A program made the position numbers and the translations under genes. A stretch of DNA of 64,000 nucleotides from NCBI RefSeq assembly GCF_000384215.1, contig NZ_KB913032.1:5910588-5974587 (forward strand), in the 5' to 3' direction. Positions 16,751 through 25,548 of this stretch are shown in pieces. The notes below the pieces were generated by a model. That model had not been told where the DNA came from and did no database searches. It saw only the letters and a list, made by a program, of their open reading frames with translations. Each line of letters opens with the position of its first letter. Position 1 is the first letter of the stretch. Source of the DNA: Amycolatopsis alba DSM 44262. Lineage in GTDB: Bacteria; Actinomycetota; Actinomycetes; Mycobacteriales; Pseudonocardiaceae.

Positions 16751-17965
16751 GTGGAAGACTACTCGGCCTTTTCGGCTTCATACAAGGATTGTTCTGCTCT
16801 GACCGACGTGGAATGCGTCGCTGTCGCGAAGGAGGCGTCGGCGGATATCGCGCGGTTGGAGGCGGTCCGGTTCCGGGCGATCGCACAGTTGAGCCGTCAT
16901 CGTGACGGAGCTTCCAGCGTGGTGCAGGAGGTGGCTTTCGAATTGTCTGTTGTGGACGGTCACGCGGGGGCGCTGGTGTCGACGGCGGAGGCGTTGACGA
17001 CCCGGCTGCCTCGCACGTTGGGGTTGATGGACCGGGGGCTGGTGAGTGGTGCGGGTGCGGCGAAGGTCGCCGCCGCGACCGGATGGCTGTCCGACGACGA
17101 CGCCCGCGCTGCCGACGCTCTGCTGGAGGATCGGCTGGAGGGCAAGAACACCGAGCAGATCCGGAAAGCGGCGAGTCACGTGGCAGGGATCGTGGATCGG
17201 GAAGGGGCGGAGCGGCGTACCGAGCACAATCGTGCGGGCCGTCGTCTCCGGGTGCGCCACGGCGAGGCCGGGGTCGCGTCGATCGAGGTCGAGGACGGCC
17301 CGGTGGAGAGGGTGGCCGCGGCTTACACGCGGATCGACCGGGAGGCGCGGGCGCTGCGGGCGGGTGGTGAGACCCGGACGCTGGACCAGTTGCGTGCCGA
17401 TGTCGCTCTCGATCTCCTGCTCGGTGGGCAGGGTGGGCCCGGTGAACGGTCGGAGGTGTTTCTGTATATGGACTTGAATACTTATCTCGGGTTGAACGAG
17501 GATCCCGCGGATCTGGCCGGGCATGGCCATATCCCGGCGTCGCTGGCGCGGGAGATCGCTTCGGGTCCGGACGCGGTGCTGCGGCGGATCATCACCGACC
17601 CGTTGTCCGGGCAGGTACTGGACTTGGGGCGGGAGCGGTACCGGCCCACTGCCGGGTTGGGTGAGTTCGTGCGGGTGCGGGATCGTGAGTGCCGAAGACC
17701 CGGCTGTCACCGGGTCGCGCAGGCCTGCGACCTCGACCATTCCGTGCCGTGGCAGTTCGGTGGCCATACCAGCGCTGACGATCTGGTCGACCTGTGCCGC
17801 CGCGATCACCGGCTCAAGGACGAACCCGGCTGGATCTACACGCTCGCTCCTGATGGCACGCTCACTGTCACCACCCCGACAGGGCAGACCTACGACAGCT
17901 CACCACCACCACTGCACGAACCCCGGCCACCGGCGCCCACCGCCGACGAACCACCACCGTTCTGA
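16751..17965 (+). CDS. HNH endonuclease signature protein with DUF222 domain (13E12-repeat family)
   Basis: The protein has about 404 residues. The N-terminal 300 residues are a helical DUF222 domain (for example LGLMDRGLVSGAGAAKVAAA and DQLRADVALDLLLGG). The C-terminus carries an HNH nuclease: CRRPGCHRVAQACDLDHSVP, then a second half with LVDLCRRDHRLKDEPGW, which includes zinc-binding Cys pairs and the catalytic His of LDHSVPW. A proline-rich tail ends the protein. Members occur as multicopy, selfish-looking genes in actinobacteria, and REP13E12 copies in Mycobacterium tuberculosis serve as the phiRv1 integration site. The GTG start is uncertain; no ribosome site is visible. Confidence 0.85.
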   Translation: MEDYSAFSASYKDCSALTDVECVAVAKEASADIARLEAVRFRAIAQLSRHRDGASSVVQEVAFELSVVDGHAGALVSTAEALTTRLPRTLGLMDRGLVSGAGAAKVAAATGWLSDDDARAADALLEDRLEGKNTEQIRKAASHVAGIVDREGAERRTEHNRAGRRLRVRHGEAGVASIEVEDGPVERVAAAYTRIDREARALRAGGETRTLDQLRADVALDLLLGGQGGPGERSEVFLYMDLNTYLGLNEDPADLAGHGHIPASLAREIASGPDAVLRRIITDPLSGQVLDLGRERYRPTAGLGEFVRVRDRECRRPGCHRVAQACDLDHSVPWQFGGHTSADDLVDLCRRDHRLKDEPGWIYTLAPDGTLTVTTPTGQTYDSSPPPLHEPRPPAPTADEPPPF

Positions 17966-17969
17966 GCCC

Positions 17970-18284
17970 GTCGCCGGAAAACGACGACGATGCCGAGCGT
18001 ACGAGCCGCCTCCACACGGGACCCGTTACGTTGCCCTGGCAGAACCCCGTCGCCGAAAACCGGCCACGACTCGTCACTTTGGTTGGCGGCCGTCGCGGAA
18101 AACCGACCACACGCCCCCTCCGCAACCGACCTCTGTCACACCCGCAGCGCGCCAACCCGATGATGCGACCTGCACCCTGAGTGCCCCGGCCAAACAGTCG
18201 TTGCCGAAAAACGGCCACGCCCCACCCGCCCGCCGCGGCACGCCACCATCCCACGAAAGCGGCCGTTGCCGAAAACCGACCACA
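17970..18284 (+). repeat. Five downstream copies of the DUF222-HNH-linked 20-bp repeat
   Basis: Copies at 17970-17989, 18049-18068, 18092-18111, 18200-18219 and 18265-18284 follow the consensus GTYGCCGAAAACCGRCCACR, all in the same direction. The spacing is irregular (79, 43, 108 and 65 bases). They fill the 337-base gap between the HNH gene and the convergent transporter gene, which has no other gene-like content. They are too irregular and too imperfect for a CRISPR array. Confidence 0.75.
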
Positions 18285-18302
18285 ACCCGCCCCACCAAAA
18301 CC

Positions 18303-19652
18303 TCACCCCGCGACAGAGTCCCGAGCAGGCAAAGCCGTAACCTCCAAAGCCGATCCCCGCGAAGGTTCCCGCACCACCAACGTAGCCACGAAAGTCAGCG
18401 CGATACAGCCGGTGACCCACCAGAAGAACACGCTCTCGTGCCCGGCCTGCTTCAGCGCCAAGGCGATCGGTTCCGAGAGCCCACCGAAGATAGCGGTCGC
18501 CAGTGCGTGCGGAAGGCCGACGCCGAGGGCGCGGACGTTGGTGGGGAACATTTCCGCCTTGATGATCGCCGACAAAGCCGTGTAGCCGCTGAGGAACACC
18601 AGCGCCGTGATCATGAGCAGGAAGGCGATCCACGGGTTCCCGGTCTTGCCGACGAGCGTCATGATCGGCACGGTCAGGAGCATGCCGCCGACGGAGAAGC
18701 CGAACATGACCGGGCGGCGGCCCCAGCGGTCGGAGAGGGCGCCGGCGACCGGTTGCATGAAGATGAACAGGAACAGGGCGGCGAAACCGATGAGCGAAGC
18801 GGTGGGCTTGGGGATTCCCGCCGTGTTCACCATGTACTTCTGCAGGTAGCTGGTGAAGGTGTAGAAAGCCACCGTCCCGCCGATGGCGAGGCCGAGGACG
18901 GCGAAGACCTGGCGGCGATGCGAACGCAGCAGGACCCGCAGACCACCGCGGGAGGGCGAGCTGTCGGCCAAAGAGCGTTGGAAGTGCTCCGATTCCATCA
19001 TGCTGCGCCGGAGGTACCTCACCACGAGTCCGGCGATAGCGCCGAGCACGAACGGGATCCGCCAACCCCAGGCATACATCTGCGCCTCGGTCAGCAGCGA
19101 CTGCATCACGATCATCACCAGCAGGGCCGCGAGCTGGCCGACGGTGATCGAGACGTACTGAAAACTCGAGTAGAACCCGCGTCGCCCCGGAGTGGCGATC
19201 TCGGACAGGTAGGTCGCGCTCGAACCGAACTCGCCGCCGACCGAGAGGCCTTGAGCGAGCCTGGCGACCACGAGGATCACGGGTGCGAGGATGCCGATCG
19301 ACGCGTAGCCGGGCGTGAGGGCGATGGTCAGCGAACCGAAGCTCATCAGCGTCACGGACAGGGTCAGCGCCGACCGGCGGCCGAACTTGTCCGCGTAGAG
19401 GCCAAGGAGCCAGCCGCCGAGCGGGCGCATCAGGAAGCCGACCGCGAACACGACGGCCGTGGACAGCAGCTGGGCCGTCAGGTTTCCCTCGGGGAAGAAA
19501 CTCGCCGCGAAATAAATACTGAACGAGGCGTAGACGAACCAGTCGTACCACTCGACCAGGTTGCCGAGGCAGCCGCGGACCACGTTCGCCACGACACCGG
19601 GGTTCTTGTGCGGCAAGGGAAGCTCCTTCGCTCCGGGAATGCCGACCATCAT
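18303..19652 (-). CDS. MHS-type (KgtP-like) MFS proton symporter
   Basis: A 12-helix transporter of about 449 residues. The metabolite:H+ symporter subfamily is indicated by LGNLVEWYDWFVYASFSIYF at the N-terminus, LYADKFGRRSALTLSV between helices 2 and 3, and LSDRWGRRPVMFGFS in the second half. Relatives carry alpha-ketoglutarate, citrate, proline/betaine or other carboxylates. The start is ATG 19650-19652 or the adjacent ATG. It lies in the same direction as the hydrolase and LysR genes of a CoA-ester catabolic cluster, so import of a dicarboxylate substrate is a reasonable guess. Confidence 0.88.
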   Translation of the reverse strand: MMVGIPGAKELPLPHKNPGVVANVVRGCLGNLVEWYDWFVYASFSIYFAASFFPEGNLTAQLLSTAVVFAVGFLMRPLGGWLLGLYADKFGRRSALTLSVTLMSFGSLTIALTPGYASIGILAPVILVVARLAQGLSVGGEFGSSATYLSEIATPGRRGFYSSFQYVSITVGQLAALLVMIVMQSLLTEAQMYAWGWRIPFVLGAIAGLVVRYLRRSMMESEHFQRSLADSSPSRGGLRVLLRSHRRQVFAVLGLAIGGTVAFYTFTSYLQKYMVNTAGIPKPTASLIGFAALFLFIFMQPVAGALSDRWGRRPVMFGFSVGGMLLTVPIMTLVGKTGNPWIAFLLMITALVFLSGYTALSAIIKAEMFPTNVRALGVGLPHALATAIFGGLSEPIALALKQAGHESVFFWWVTGCIALTFVATLVVREPSRGSALEVTALPARDSVAG

Positions 19653-19716
19653 GAGCTGTGATCCCTGCGGTTGAGAAATAGAAATCCGCGATGGGCACAT
19701 ACCCGGTCGGCATGGT

Positions 19717-20499
19717 CTATCCCAGGAAGTCGCCGACCAGATCGCTCGCTTCGGGACGGCACTCGTCGAAGTAGGCGTGCCGTGCCCCGGCGAAGAGATG
19801 CATGCGCGCGCCGGGAATTCGTCCGGTCAGCAGGGGCGCGTTCGCCGGTGGCGCGAGCAGATCGTCGTCGCCGTGGAGAACGAGAGTGGGTGCGGTGATC
19901 TCCGGGAGCACGTCCCAGGCGTCGTGGCTGTTGCTCGCGACGAGGTGCCCGCGCACCGCGTGCGGCGGCATGCCGTGCGCCCCCAGCACCCGGTACGGCC
20001 CTGGGTTGGCGGCCCGCCAGGCGGGCGTGTACATCAGATCCTCCAGCGTTTCCCGAGCCTCCACAGAGGACCGGCGGGCCAGCGCCAGCCGCACGTCGTT
20101 CGACCGCTCGACACCGTGCTTGCCGCCTGGCGAAGTGCAGCCGAGGACGAGCCGTCGCACCCGGCCGGGAGCGCGCGCGGCGACCCACTGCGCGACGCGG
20201 CCGCCCATCGAGGTGCCGTAGACATCGGCTTCGGTGACTCCGAGTTCGTCGAGGACGGCGAGCACGTCGTCCGCGAAACCCGTTGTGGAATAGACGGAGT
20301 CGGGTGCGTCGCTGGCTCCGGTGCCGCGGTAGTCCATGGTGATCGTGCTCGGGAAGTCCCCGCGCGTGCGGTCCCACCAGGTGTGGTCGTTCGCCTGCCC
20401 GGCCAGCAGCACGAGCGGCCTGCCCGTGCCGTGCCACTGGTAGGCCAGCCGGGTGCCGTCGGCGGCGACGGCGTGGCCGGTGCGGGGGAGCGTGGTCAT
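19717..20499 (-). CDS. Alpha/beta hydrolase
   Basis: A 260-residue alpha/beta hydrolase with nucleophile Ser97 in GTSMGG. The acid and His appear as LHGDDDLLAPP and ARHAYFDEC. The form resembles 3-oxoadipate enol-lactonase and related small esterases or lactonases. The ATG at 20497-20499 has a strong AGGAGAAGG ribosome site and overlaps the stop of the LysR gene. In context it may hydrolyse a lactone or ester feeding the downstream CoA pathway (inference). Confidence 0.87.
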   Translation of the reverse strand: MTTLPRTGHAVAADGTRLAYQWHGTGRPLVLLAGQANDHTWWDRTRGDFPSTITMDYRGTGASDAPDSVYSTTGFADDVLAVLDELGVTEADVYGTSMGGRVAQWVAARAPGRVRRLVLGCTSPGGKHGVERSNDVRLALARRSSVEARETLEDLMYTPAWRAANPGPYRVLGAHGMPPHAVRGHLVASNSHDAWDVLPEITAPTLVLHGDDDLLAPPANAPLLTGRIPGARMHLFAGARHAYFDECRPEASDLVGDFLG

Positions 20500-21443
20500 C
20501 CTTCTCCTGTTCGGTCGTCCCAGAGCCGCGCCGAAGGCCATTCGCCCTCGTGCACGGTCCGGTGGATCTGCTGGACCAGGGCCCGCGCGACGGCGTCGAC
20601 GGCGGGGGTGACGCGGCCTGTCCGGGGCATGCCGAGGACGACGGTGCGCCAGACCTCCGGTGCGCTGACCGGCGCGGCACTCAGGGTGCCGTCGGCGACG
20701 TCCGCGGCGATGCCGATGCCGGGCAGGATCGTCCAGCCGTGCCCGCCGAGCACGAGGCGTTTCTGCAGCGTCATCGAGTTGGTCTGCACGGTGACCACCG
20801 GCTCGACGCCCGCCTCGCGGGCCGCGCCGTCGATGAGAGTGCGCAGCGCATGCCCCTCGGAGGGCATGACCAGCGGATGCGCCGCCACCTCGGTGAACGG
20901 GACCGCCCTCGCGGGCTCCAGCCCGGCCGACGGGGGAGCGACCGCCCACAGCCGTTCGCGCACCAGCGGGCGGACATTGAGCGACGGGGTGCTGGTCAGG
21001 TTGTAGAGCAGACTCAGATCGACGTCACCGTCGTCGATCCACCGTTGAAGATGCCCCGAGTACGCGGTGAGCAGCCGCAGCTCGATGCCGGGATGGTCGC
21101 GCAGAACGGCCGCCGTCAGTGGCGCGGCGAGCCGTTCGGCGGCGCTTTCCAGCAGGCCGACCGTGACGATTCCGGTGACCACGCCGGGTGCCGGGGTCAG
21201 TTCGGCACGGGCCCGGTCGAGTTCGGTGAGCGCTCGCCGGGCGCGTTCGACCAGCGTCGCGCCCGCCTCGGTCGGGCGCATCCCGTGCCGCGTCCGCTCG
21301 AACAGCGGCACCCCCAGTTCCTGCTCCAGGGTGCGGATCTGCCGGGTGACGGCGGGCTGGACGAGGTGCAGCAGTTCGGCCGCGCGGGTCACACTGCCGA
21401 CCTCGGCGACCGTCACCAACGCCTTGAGCTGCTTGAAGTCCAC
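20496..21443 (-). CDS. LysR family transcriptional regulator
   Basis: A LysR protein of 315 residues. The DNA-binding helix reads SVTRAAELLHLVQPAVTRQI and is followed by the linker helix and an effector domain with TVGLLESAAERL. It diverges from the acyl-CoA dehydrogenase gene across an 86-base gap holding a long inverted repeat, so it most likely controls the catabolic operon, and by its orientation also the hydrolase and perhaps the transporter. Confidence 0.9.
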   Translation of the reverse strand: MDFKQLKALVTVAEVGSVTRAAELLHLVQPAVTRQIRTLEQELGVPLFERTRHGMRPTEAGATLVERARRALTELDRARAELTPAPGVVTGIVTVGLLESAAERLAAPLTAAVLRDHPGIELRLLTAYSGHLQRWIDDGDVDLSLLYNLTSTPSLNVRPLVRERLWAVAPPSAGLEPARAVPFTEVAAHPLVMPSEGHALRTLIDGAAREAGVEPVVTVQTNSMTLQKRLVLGGHGWTILPGIGIAADVADGTLSAAPVSAPEVWRTVVLGMPRTGRVTPAVDAVARALVQQIHRTVHEGEWPSARLWDDRTGEG

Positions 21444-21473
21444 CGTCGCCCCTTCACATCGCGGTCCGGTATG

Positions 21474-21528
21474 CGGCTATCACCATTAGGTATTTCACTT
21501 AACCTGTCATCATCGCTCATGATAGCCG
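21474..21528. promoter_or_regulatory. Inverted repeat in the LysR/acyl-CoA dehydrogenase promoter region
   Basis: CGGCTATCA at 21474-21482 is matched by its exact inverse TGATAGCCG at 21520-21528, with 37 bases between. A smaller pair, AGGT and ACCT, sits in the centre (ATTAGGTATTTCACTTAACC). The right arm ends one base before the ATG of the dehydrogenase gene. The centre is markedly A/T-rich, as expected for a divergent promoter. It may serve as a split LysR binding site or as a hairpin masking the start. Confidence 0.6.
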
Positions 21529-21529
21529 T

Positions 21530-22678
21530 ATGACCGAGGAAGAGACTGCGATCGTCGCGCTCGTGGCCGAATTCGTGGATCGCGAGGTCCGGCCCGTCGC
21601 CCAGGAGCTCGACCACACGAACACCTATCCCGAAAAACTCATCGACCAGATGAAGGCGATGGGTGTCTTCGGCCTGGCCGTGCCCGAGCCCTGGGGCGAG
21701 ACGCAGGTCTCCGCCCAGTGCTACGCCTTGGTGACGGAGGAGCTCTCGCGCGGCTGGATGAGCCTTGCCGGCGCGATGGGCGGCCACACCGTCGTCGCGA
21801 AACTCCTTGCCATGTATGGCACGCAGGAGCAGAAGGACACCTACCTGCCGAAGATGGCGACAGGTGAGATCCGCGCGACGATGGCGCTCACCGAGCCCGG
21901 TGGCGGCTCGGACCTGCAGGCGCTGCGCACCACGGCGCGGCGCGAGGGCGACGAGTACGTCGTCGACGGCAGCAAAACGTGGATCACCAACGCGCGCCGG
22001 TCCCAGCTGGTCGCGTTGCTGTGCAAGACCGACCCCGCCGCCGAACCCGCGCACAAGGGGATCTCCGTCCTGCTGGTGGAGAAGGGACCCGGTTTCCAGG
22101 TCTCGCGGGATCTGCCCAAGCTCGGTTACAAGGGCGTCGAGAGCTGCGAGCTGTCCTTCGACGGTTTCCGTGCCCCGGCCACGGCGCTGCTCGGCGGTGA
22201 GGAGGGACGCGGCTTCACCCAGATGATGCGGGGCCTGGAGATCGGCCGGATCCAGGTCGCTTGCCGGGCGCTCGGCGTCGGCCGCGCGGCGCTGGAGGAT
22301 TCCCTGCGTTACGCCCAGGAACGGGAGAGTTTCGGCAAACCGATCTGGCAGCACCAGTCGATCGGCAACTATCTTGCGGATATGGCGACCAAGCTCGAGG
22401 CCGCGCGTCAGCTGGTGCACCACGCGGCGCGGCGTCACGACTCGGGTGAGCGCGCGGATCTGGAGGCGGGGATGGCGAAGTTGTTCGCCTCCGAGGCCGC
22501 GATGGAGATCGCGCTCGACGCCGTCCGGATCCACGGCGGCTATGGCTACTCGACCGAGTTCGACGTCGAACGGTACTTCCGTGACGCGCCGCTGATGATC
22601 GTCGGTGAGGGCACCAACGAGATCCAGCGCGGCGTGATCGCGCGCCAGCTGGTCGAACGGCACCGCATCCCGTCCTGA
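21530..22678 (+). CDS. Acyl-CoA dehydrogenase
   Basis: A 382-residue flavoprotein. Signatures include ATMALTEPGGGSDLQALRTT (FAD and substrate loop), WITNARRSQ, and the catalytic-base region IVGEGTNEIQRGVIAR. It inserts an alpha,beta double bond into a CoA thioester using FAD and ETF. It heads a four-gene operon with a CoA-transferase, hydratase and lyase; methylsuccinyl-CoA or a related branched dicarboxylyl-CoA would be a logical substrate. There is no ribosome site before the ATG; one arm of the operator-like repeat abuts it. Confidence 0.92.
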   Translation: MTEEETAIVALVAEFVDREVRPVAQELDHTNTYPEKLIDQMKAMGVFGLAVPEPWGETQVSAQCYALVTEELSRGWMSLAGAMGGHTVVAKLLAMYGTQEQKDTYLPKMATGEIRATMALTEPGGGSDLQALRTTARREGDEYVVDGSKTWITNARRSQLVALLCKTDPAAEPAHKGISVLLVEKGPGFQVSRDLPKLGYKGVESCELSFDGFRAPATALLGGEEGRGFTQMMRGLEIGRIQVACRALGVGRAALEDSLRYAQERESFGKPIWQHQSIGNYLADMATKLEAARQLVHHAARRHDSGERADLEAGMAKLFASEAAMEIALDAVRIHGGYGYSTEFDVERYFRDAPLMIVGEGTNEIQRGVIARQLVERHRIPS

Positions 22679-22695
22679 ACAGCGAGGAAGGCAGT

Positions 22696-23850
22696 ATGCG
22701 CCCACCACTCGAGGGAATCACCGTCGTCGCGCTGGAACAGGCCGTCGCCGCGCCGTTCGCGTCGCGGCAGCTCGCCGACCTCGGCGCGCGGGTCATCAAG
22801 ATCGAACGCCGCGGCGCCGGCGACTTCGCGCGCGACTACGACCGGACCGTGCACGGGCAGTCGAGTTACTTCGTCTGGCTCAACCGGGGCAAGGAAAGCG
22901 TCGAACTCGACATCAAGGATCCGGCCGACCGGGCTCTGCTCGACGCGATGATCGGCCGGGCGGACGTCTTCGTGCAGAACCTCGTGCCCGGCGCCGTGGA
23001 ACGGCTCGGCCTCGACGCCGCGACGCTGCGCGCGGAACGTCCGGAGCTGATCCACTGTTCGATCTCGGGCTACGGCCCCGAAGGCCCATATCGGACGAAG
23101 AAGGCCTACGACCTGCTGGTTCAGTGCGAAACCGGGCTCGTGATGTCCACCGGCACGCCGGAGACCCCGGCCAAGGCGGGGATCTCGATCGCCGACATCG
23201 CCACCGGGATGTACGCCTACACCGGCATCCTCACCGCGCTGTACGACCGCGAGCGCACCGGCAAGGGCGCGAGCCTGCACGTCGCGATGATCGACGCGCT
23301 CGGTGAGTGGATGAGCCAGCCCGCCTATTTCTCCCGCTACGGCAAGGAGCCACCGCGGCGCACGGCCGCGGCACATCCGTCGATCTCGCCGTACGGGCCG
23401 TACCGCACCGGTGACGACAAGGTCTTCCTGAGCGTGCAGAGCGAACGGGAATGGGTCGTGCTCTGCCGGGACGTGCTGGGGCGCCCCGGACTCGTCGAGG
23501 ATCCGCGCTTCCGGACCAACGACGACCGCGTCGGCAACGACGACGAACTCACCGCGATCCTGGAAGAGACCTTCGCCTGCCTGGCCGCCGACGAGGTCGA
23601 AGACCTGCTGGAGCGTGCCGGGATCGCCAACGCCCGGCTGCGGACGCCCGAGCAGTTCACCCGGCATCCGCAGCTCGCCGCGCGGAATCGCTGGCGCGCG
23701 GTGGAAACCCCGGCAGGCGCGCTGGAGGCGTTGCTGCCGCCGGTCGAGGTGGACGGCCGGGAACCGGTGATGGGACCGGTTCCCGCGCTGGGGGCGCACA
23801 ACGAGTCGATCCGGGCCGAGTTCGGCCCCGATGAGGAGGACCGAGCGTGA
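22696..23850 (+). CDS. CaiB/BaiF family CoA-transferase
   Basis: A class III CoA-transferase of 384 residues. The N-terminus has VVALEQAVAAPFASRQLADLG and the catalytic Asp lies in GISIADIATGMYAYTGILTA. These enzymes move CoA between carboxylic acids such as succinyl-CoA and itaconate, mesaconate, citramalate or formate. With the neighbouring hydratase and citramalyl-CoA-lyase-like gene, activation of a C5 dicarboxylate is the simplest reading. It follows the dehydrogenase by 17 bases and overlaps the next gene by 4. Confidence 0.9.
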   Translation: MRPPLEGITVVALEQAVAAPFASRQLADLGARVIKIERRGAGDFARDYDRTVHGQSSYFVWLNRGKESVELDIKDPADRALLDAMIGRADVFVQNLVPGAVERLGLDAATLRAERPELIHCSISGYGPEGPYRTKKAYDLLVQCETGLVMSTGTPETPAKAGISIADIATGMYAYTGILTALYDRERTGKGASLHVAMIDALGEWMSQPAYFSRYGKEPPRRTAAAHPSISPYGPYRTGDDKVFLSVQSEREWVVLCRDVLGRPGLVEDPRFRTNDDRVGNDDELTAILEETFACLAADEVEDLLERAGIANARLRTPEQFTRHPQLAARNRWRAVETPAGALEALLPPVEVDGREPVMGPVPALGAHNESIRAEFGPDEEDRA

Positions 23851-24638
23851 AGGAAATTCTGCAGTCCGGCCCGGCGGAGGCGCTGGCCTCGCTGCTCGAC
23901 GTCGAACTGCCGGACGTGGAGCGCGACGGCCTGCCCCTGCTGTGGCACTGGTTCTACCTGCTGGACCGGCCGGCGCAGGCAGACCTGGGGCCGGACGGGC
24001 ATCCGTTCCGCGCCACGATCCCCACGCCGCCGGAGCCCGGACGACGCCGGATGTGGGCGGGCGGCCGGGTGCGGACGCTCGGGCCGCTGCGCTGCGGGCT
24101 GTCCGCCACCCGGCACACGGAAGTGCTTTCCGTGCGGGAGAAACAGGGCAGGACCGGGCGGCTGACCTTCGTCGTCACCGGCCACAAGATCGTCCAGGAC
24201 GGCCGGGTCGTGGTCGACGAGGAGCTGGACCTCGTCTATCGCGATGCCGCGTCCGGGCGGACCGAGGTGGACGGCGGGCAACCGGAGGTGCCGGTGGCCG
24301 AGGGGGAATGGGCGATCGACATCTCGCCGACGCTGCTGTTCCGGTTCTCGGCGCTGACCTACAACGCGCACCGCATCCACTACGACCGCGACTACGCGCG
24401 GGACGTCGAGGGCTATCCGGGGTTGCTCACCCACGGGCCGTTGCAGGCACTCGCGATGGCCGAGGCCGCGCGGCGGCAGGGAATCAGCGGGAGGCTGGCC
24501 TTCGACTACCGTCTCGTCTCGCCGTTGTTCGACCATCAGGGCATGGTCGTCCAGGCCGAAGCCGGAGCAGAAGAGACCGTCACCGCCGTCCGTGATCGCC
24601 ACGGTCGGCGGACAGCCACCGGAACGGTGCGCCGATGA
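23847..24638 (+). CDS. MaoC/HTD2-like hydratase (mesaconyl- or itaconyl-CoA hydratase-like)
   Basis: A double hot-dog hydratase of 263 residues. The second half carries the diagnostic LTYNAHRIHYDRDYARDVEG with Asn, His and Asp around the active site, followed by GLLTHGPLQALAM. This form is typical of HTD2-like and mesaconyl-C4-CoA/itaconyl-CoA hydratases. It would add water to an unsaturated dicarboxylyl-CoA, giving a citramalyl-CoA-type product for the next enzyme. The GTG start overlaps the CoA-transferase stop; the stop overlaps the lyase start. Confidence 0.87.
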   Translation: MKEILQSGPAEALASLLDVELPDVERDGLPLLWHWFYLLDRPAQADLGPDGHPFRATIPTPPEPGRRRMWAGGRVRTLGPLRCGLSATRHTEVLSVREKQGRTGRLTFVVTGHKIVQDGRVVVDEELDLVYRDAASGRTEVDGGQPEVPVAEGEWAIDISPTLLFRFSALTYNAHRIHYDRDYARDVEGYPGLLTHGPLQALAMAEAARRQGISGRLAFDYRLVSPLFDHQGMVVQAEAGAEETVTAVRDRHGRRTATGTVRR

Positions 24639-25456
24639 GTGATCTTCTCGTCAGTGCGAAGACTTTCCTGTTCGTGCCCGGTCACCGGCCGGACAGGTTC
24701 GCCAAAGCCGCCGCCTGCGGTGCCGACGTCGTGATCCTCGACCTGGAAGACGCCGTCGCGCCCGACCGGAAAGGGGCGGCGCGCGAGCACGTCCGGGCCT
24801 GGCTGGCGGAAGGCCATCAGGCGGTCGTCCGGATCAACGCCGCCGGAACCCCTTGGTACCACGAGGATGTCGCGGGCGTCGGACGCGCGCTCGCGGTGAT
24901 GCAGCCCAAGGCCGAAGACCGCGCCGAGATCGACGCCCTCGCCGGACGGCTGCCCGGTATGCCGATCCTTCCGCTGGTGGAAACGGCGGCCGGGATCGCC
25001 GACGCGGTGGCGGTCTGCGGCGCGGACGCGGTGGTGCGCCCCGCGTTCGGCAGTGTCGACCTGGCCGCGCAGCTCGGTGTCGACCATCGATCGCACGAGG
25101 CGTTGCGGTACGCGCGATCCGCGCTCGTCGTCGCCGCGGCGGCCGCGGGCAGGGCGGCCCCGATCGACGGCGTGACCACGGCACTCGACGACGAGGCGGC
25201 GCTCATCGCGGACCTCGGTCACGCCAAGACCTTGGGCTTCACCGGAAAACTCTGCGTGCACCCGCGCCAGGTCCCCGTCGCCGACCGGGAGCTGGCCCCG
25301 TCGGAAAGCGAAATCGAGTGGGCGAAAAGCGTGGCCGGACTCGTGGGCGACGGCTCGGTGGCCGTCGCGGACGGTCAGCTGGTGGACAAGCCGGTCGAAC
25401 TGCGAGCCAGGGCGATCCTCGACCGCGCGGGTGAGCCATTCCGACCAGCCGGATGA
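24635..25456 (+). CDS. CitE-like CoA ester lyase (citramalyl-CoA lyase-like)
   Basis: A 273-residue HpcH/HpaI-fold lyase. FVPGHRPDRFAKAAACGADV and VILDLEDAVAPDRKGAAREH open the barrel, LPLVETAAGIADA carries a metal-binding Glu, and KLCVHPRQV is near the C-terminus. Relatives split malyl-, citramalyl- or citryl-CoA; with a hydratase and CoA-transferase beside it, citramalyl-CoA to pyruvate plus acetyl-CoA is favoured. It is the last gene of the operon. Confidence 0.9.
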   Translation: MSDLLVSAKTFLFVPGHRPDRFAKAAACGADVVILDLEDAVAPDRKGAAREHVRAWLAEGHQAVVRINAAGTPWYHEDVAGVGRALAVMQPKAEDRAEIDALAGRLPGMPILPLVETAAGIADAVAVCGADAVVRPAFGSVDLAAQLGVDHRSHEALRYARSALVVAAAAAGRAAPIDGVTTALDDEAALIADLGHAKTLGFTGKLCVHPRQVPVADRELAPSESEIEWAKSVAGLVGDGSVAVADGQLVDKPVELRARAILDRAGEPFRPAG

Positions 25457-25548
25457 CGCCGATCCGTCCTGGTAGTGCCCGCCGCATGGCGGTAGCGTTC
25501 CGTCGAGCGGACTTTTCGTTACGGTGAACGGAAAGGAGGCGTGGTCCG

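Noticed and set aside
17970..18284. CRISPR array
   Set aside because: Repeats are only about 20 bp, imperfect and spaced 43-108 bases apart, with no cas genes in the window.
18136..19713. A minus-strand frame of 525 codons overlapping the transporter gene and the HNH-linked repeats
   Set aside because: It is a shifted frame of the transporter gene with Arg-rich nonsense; the 5 repeats are intergenic.
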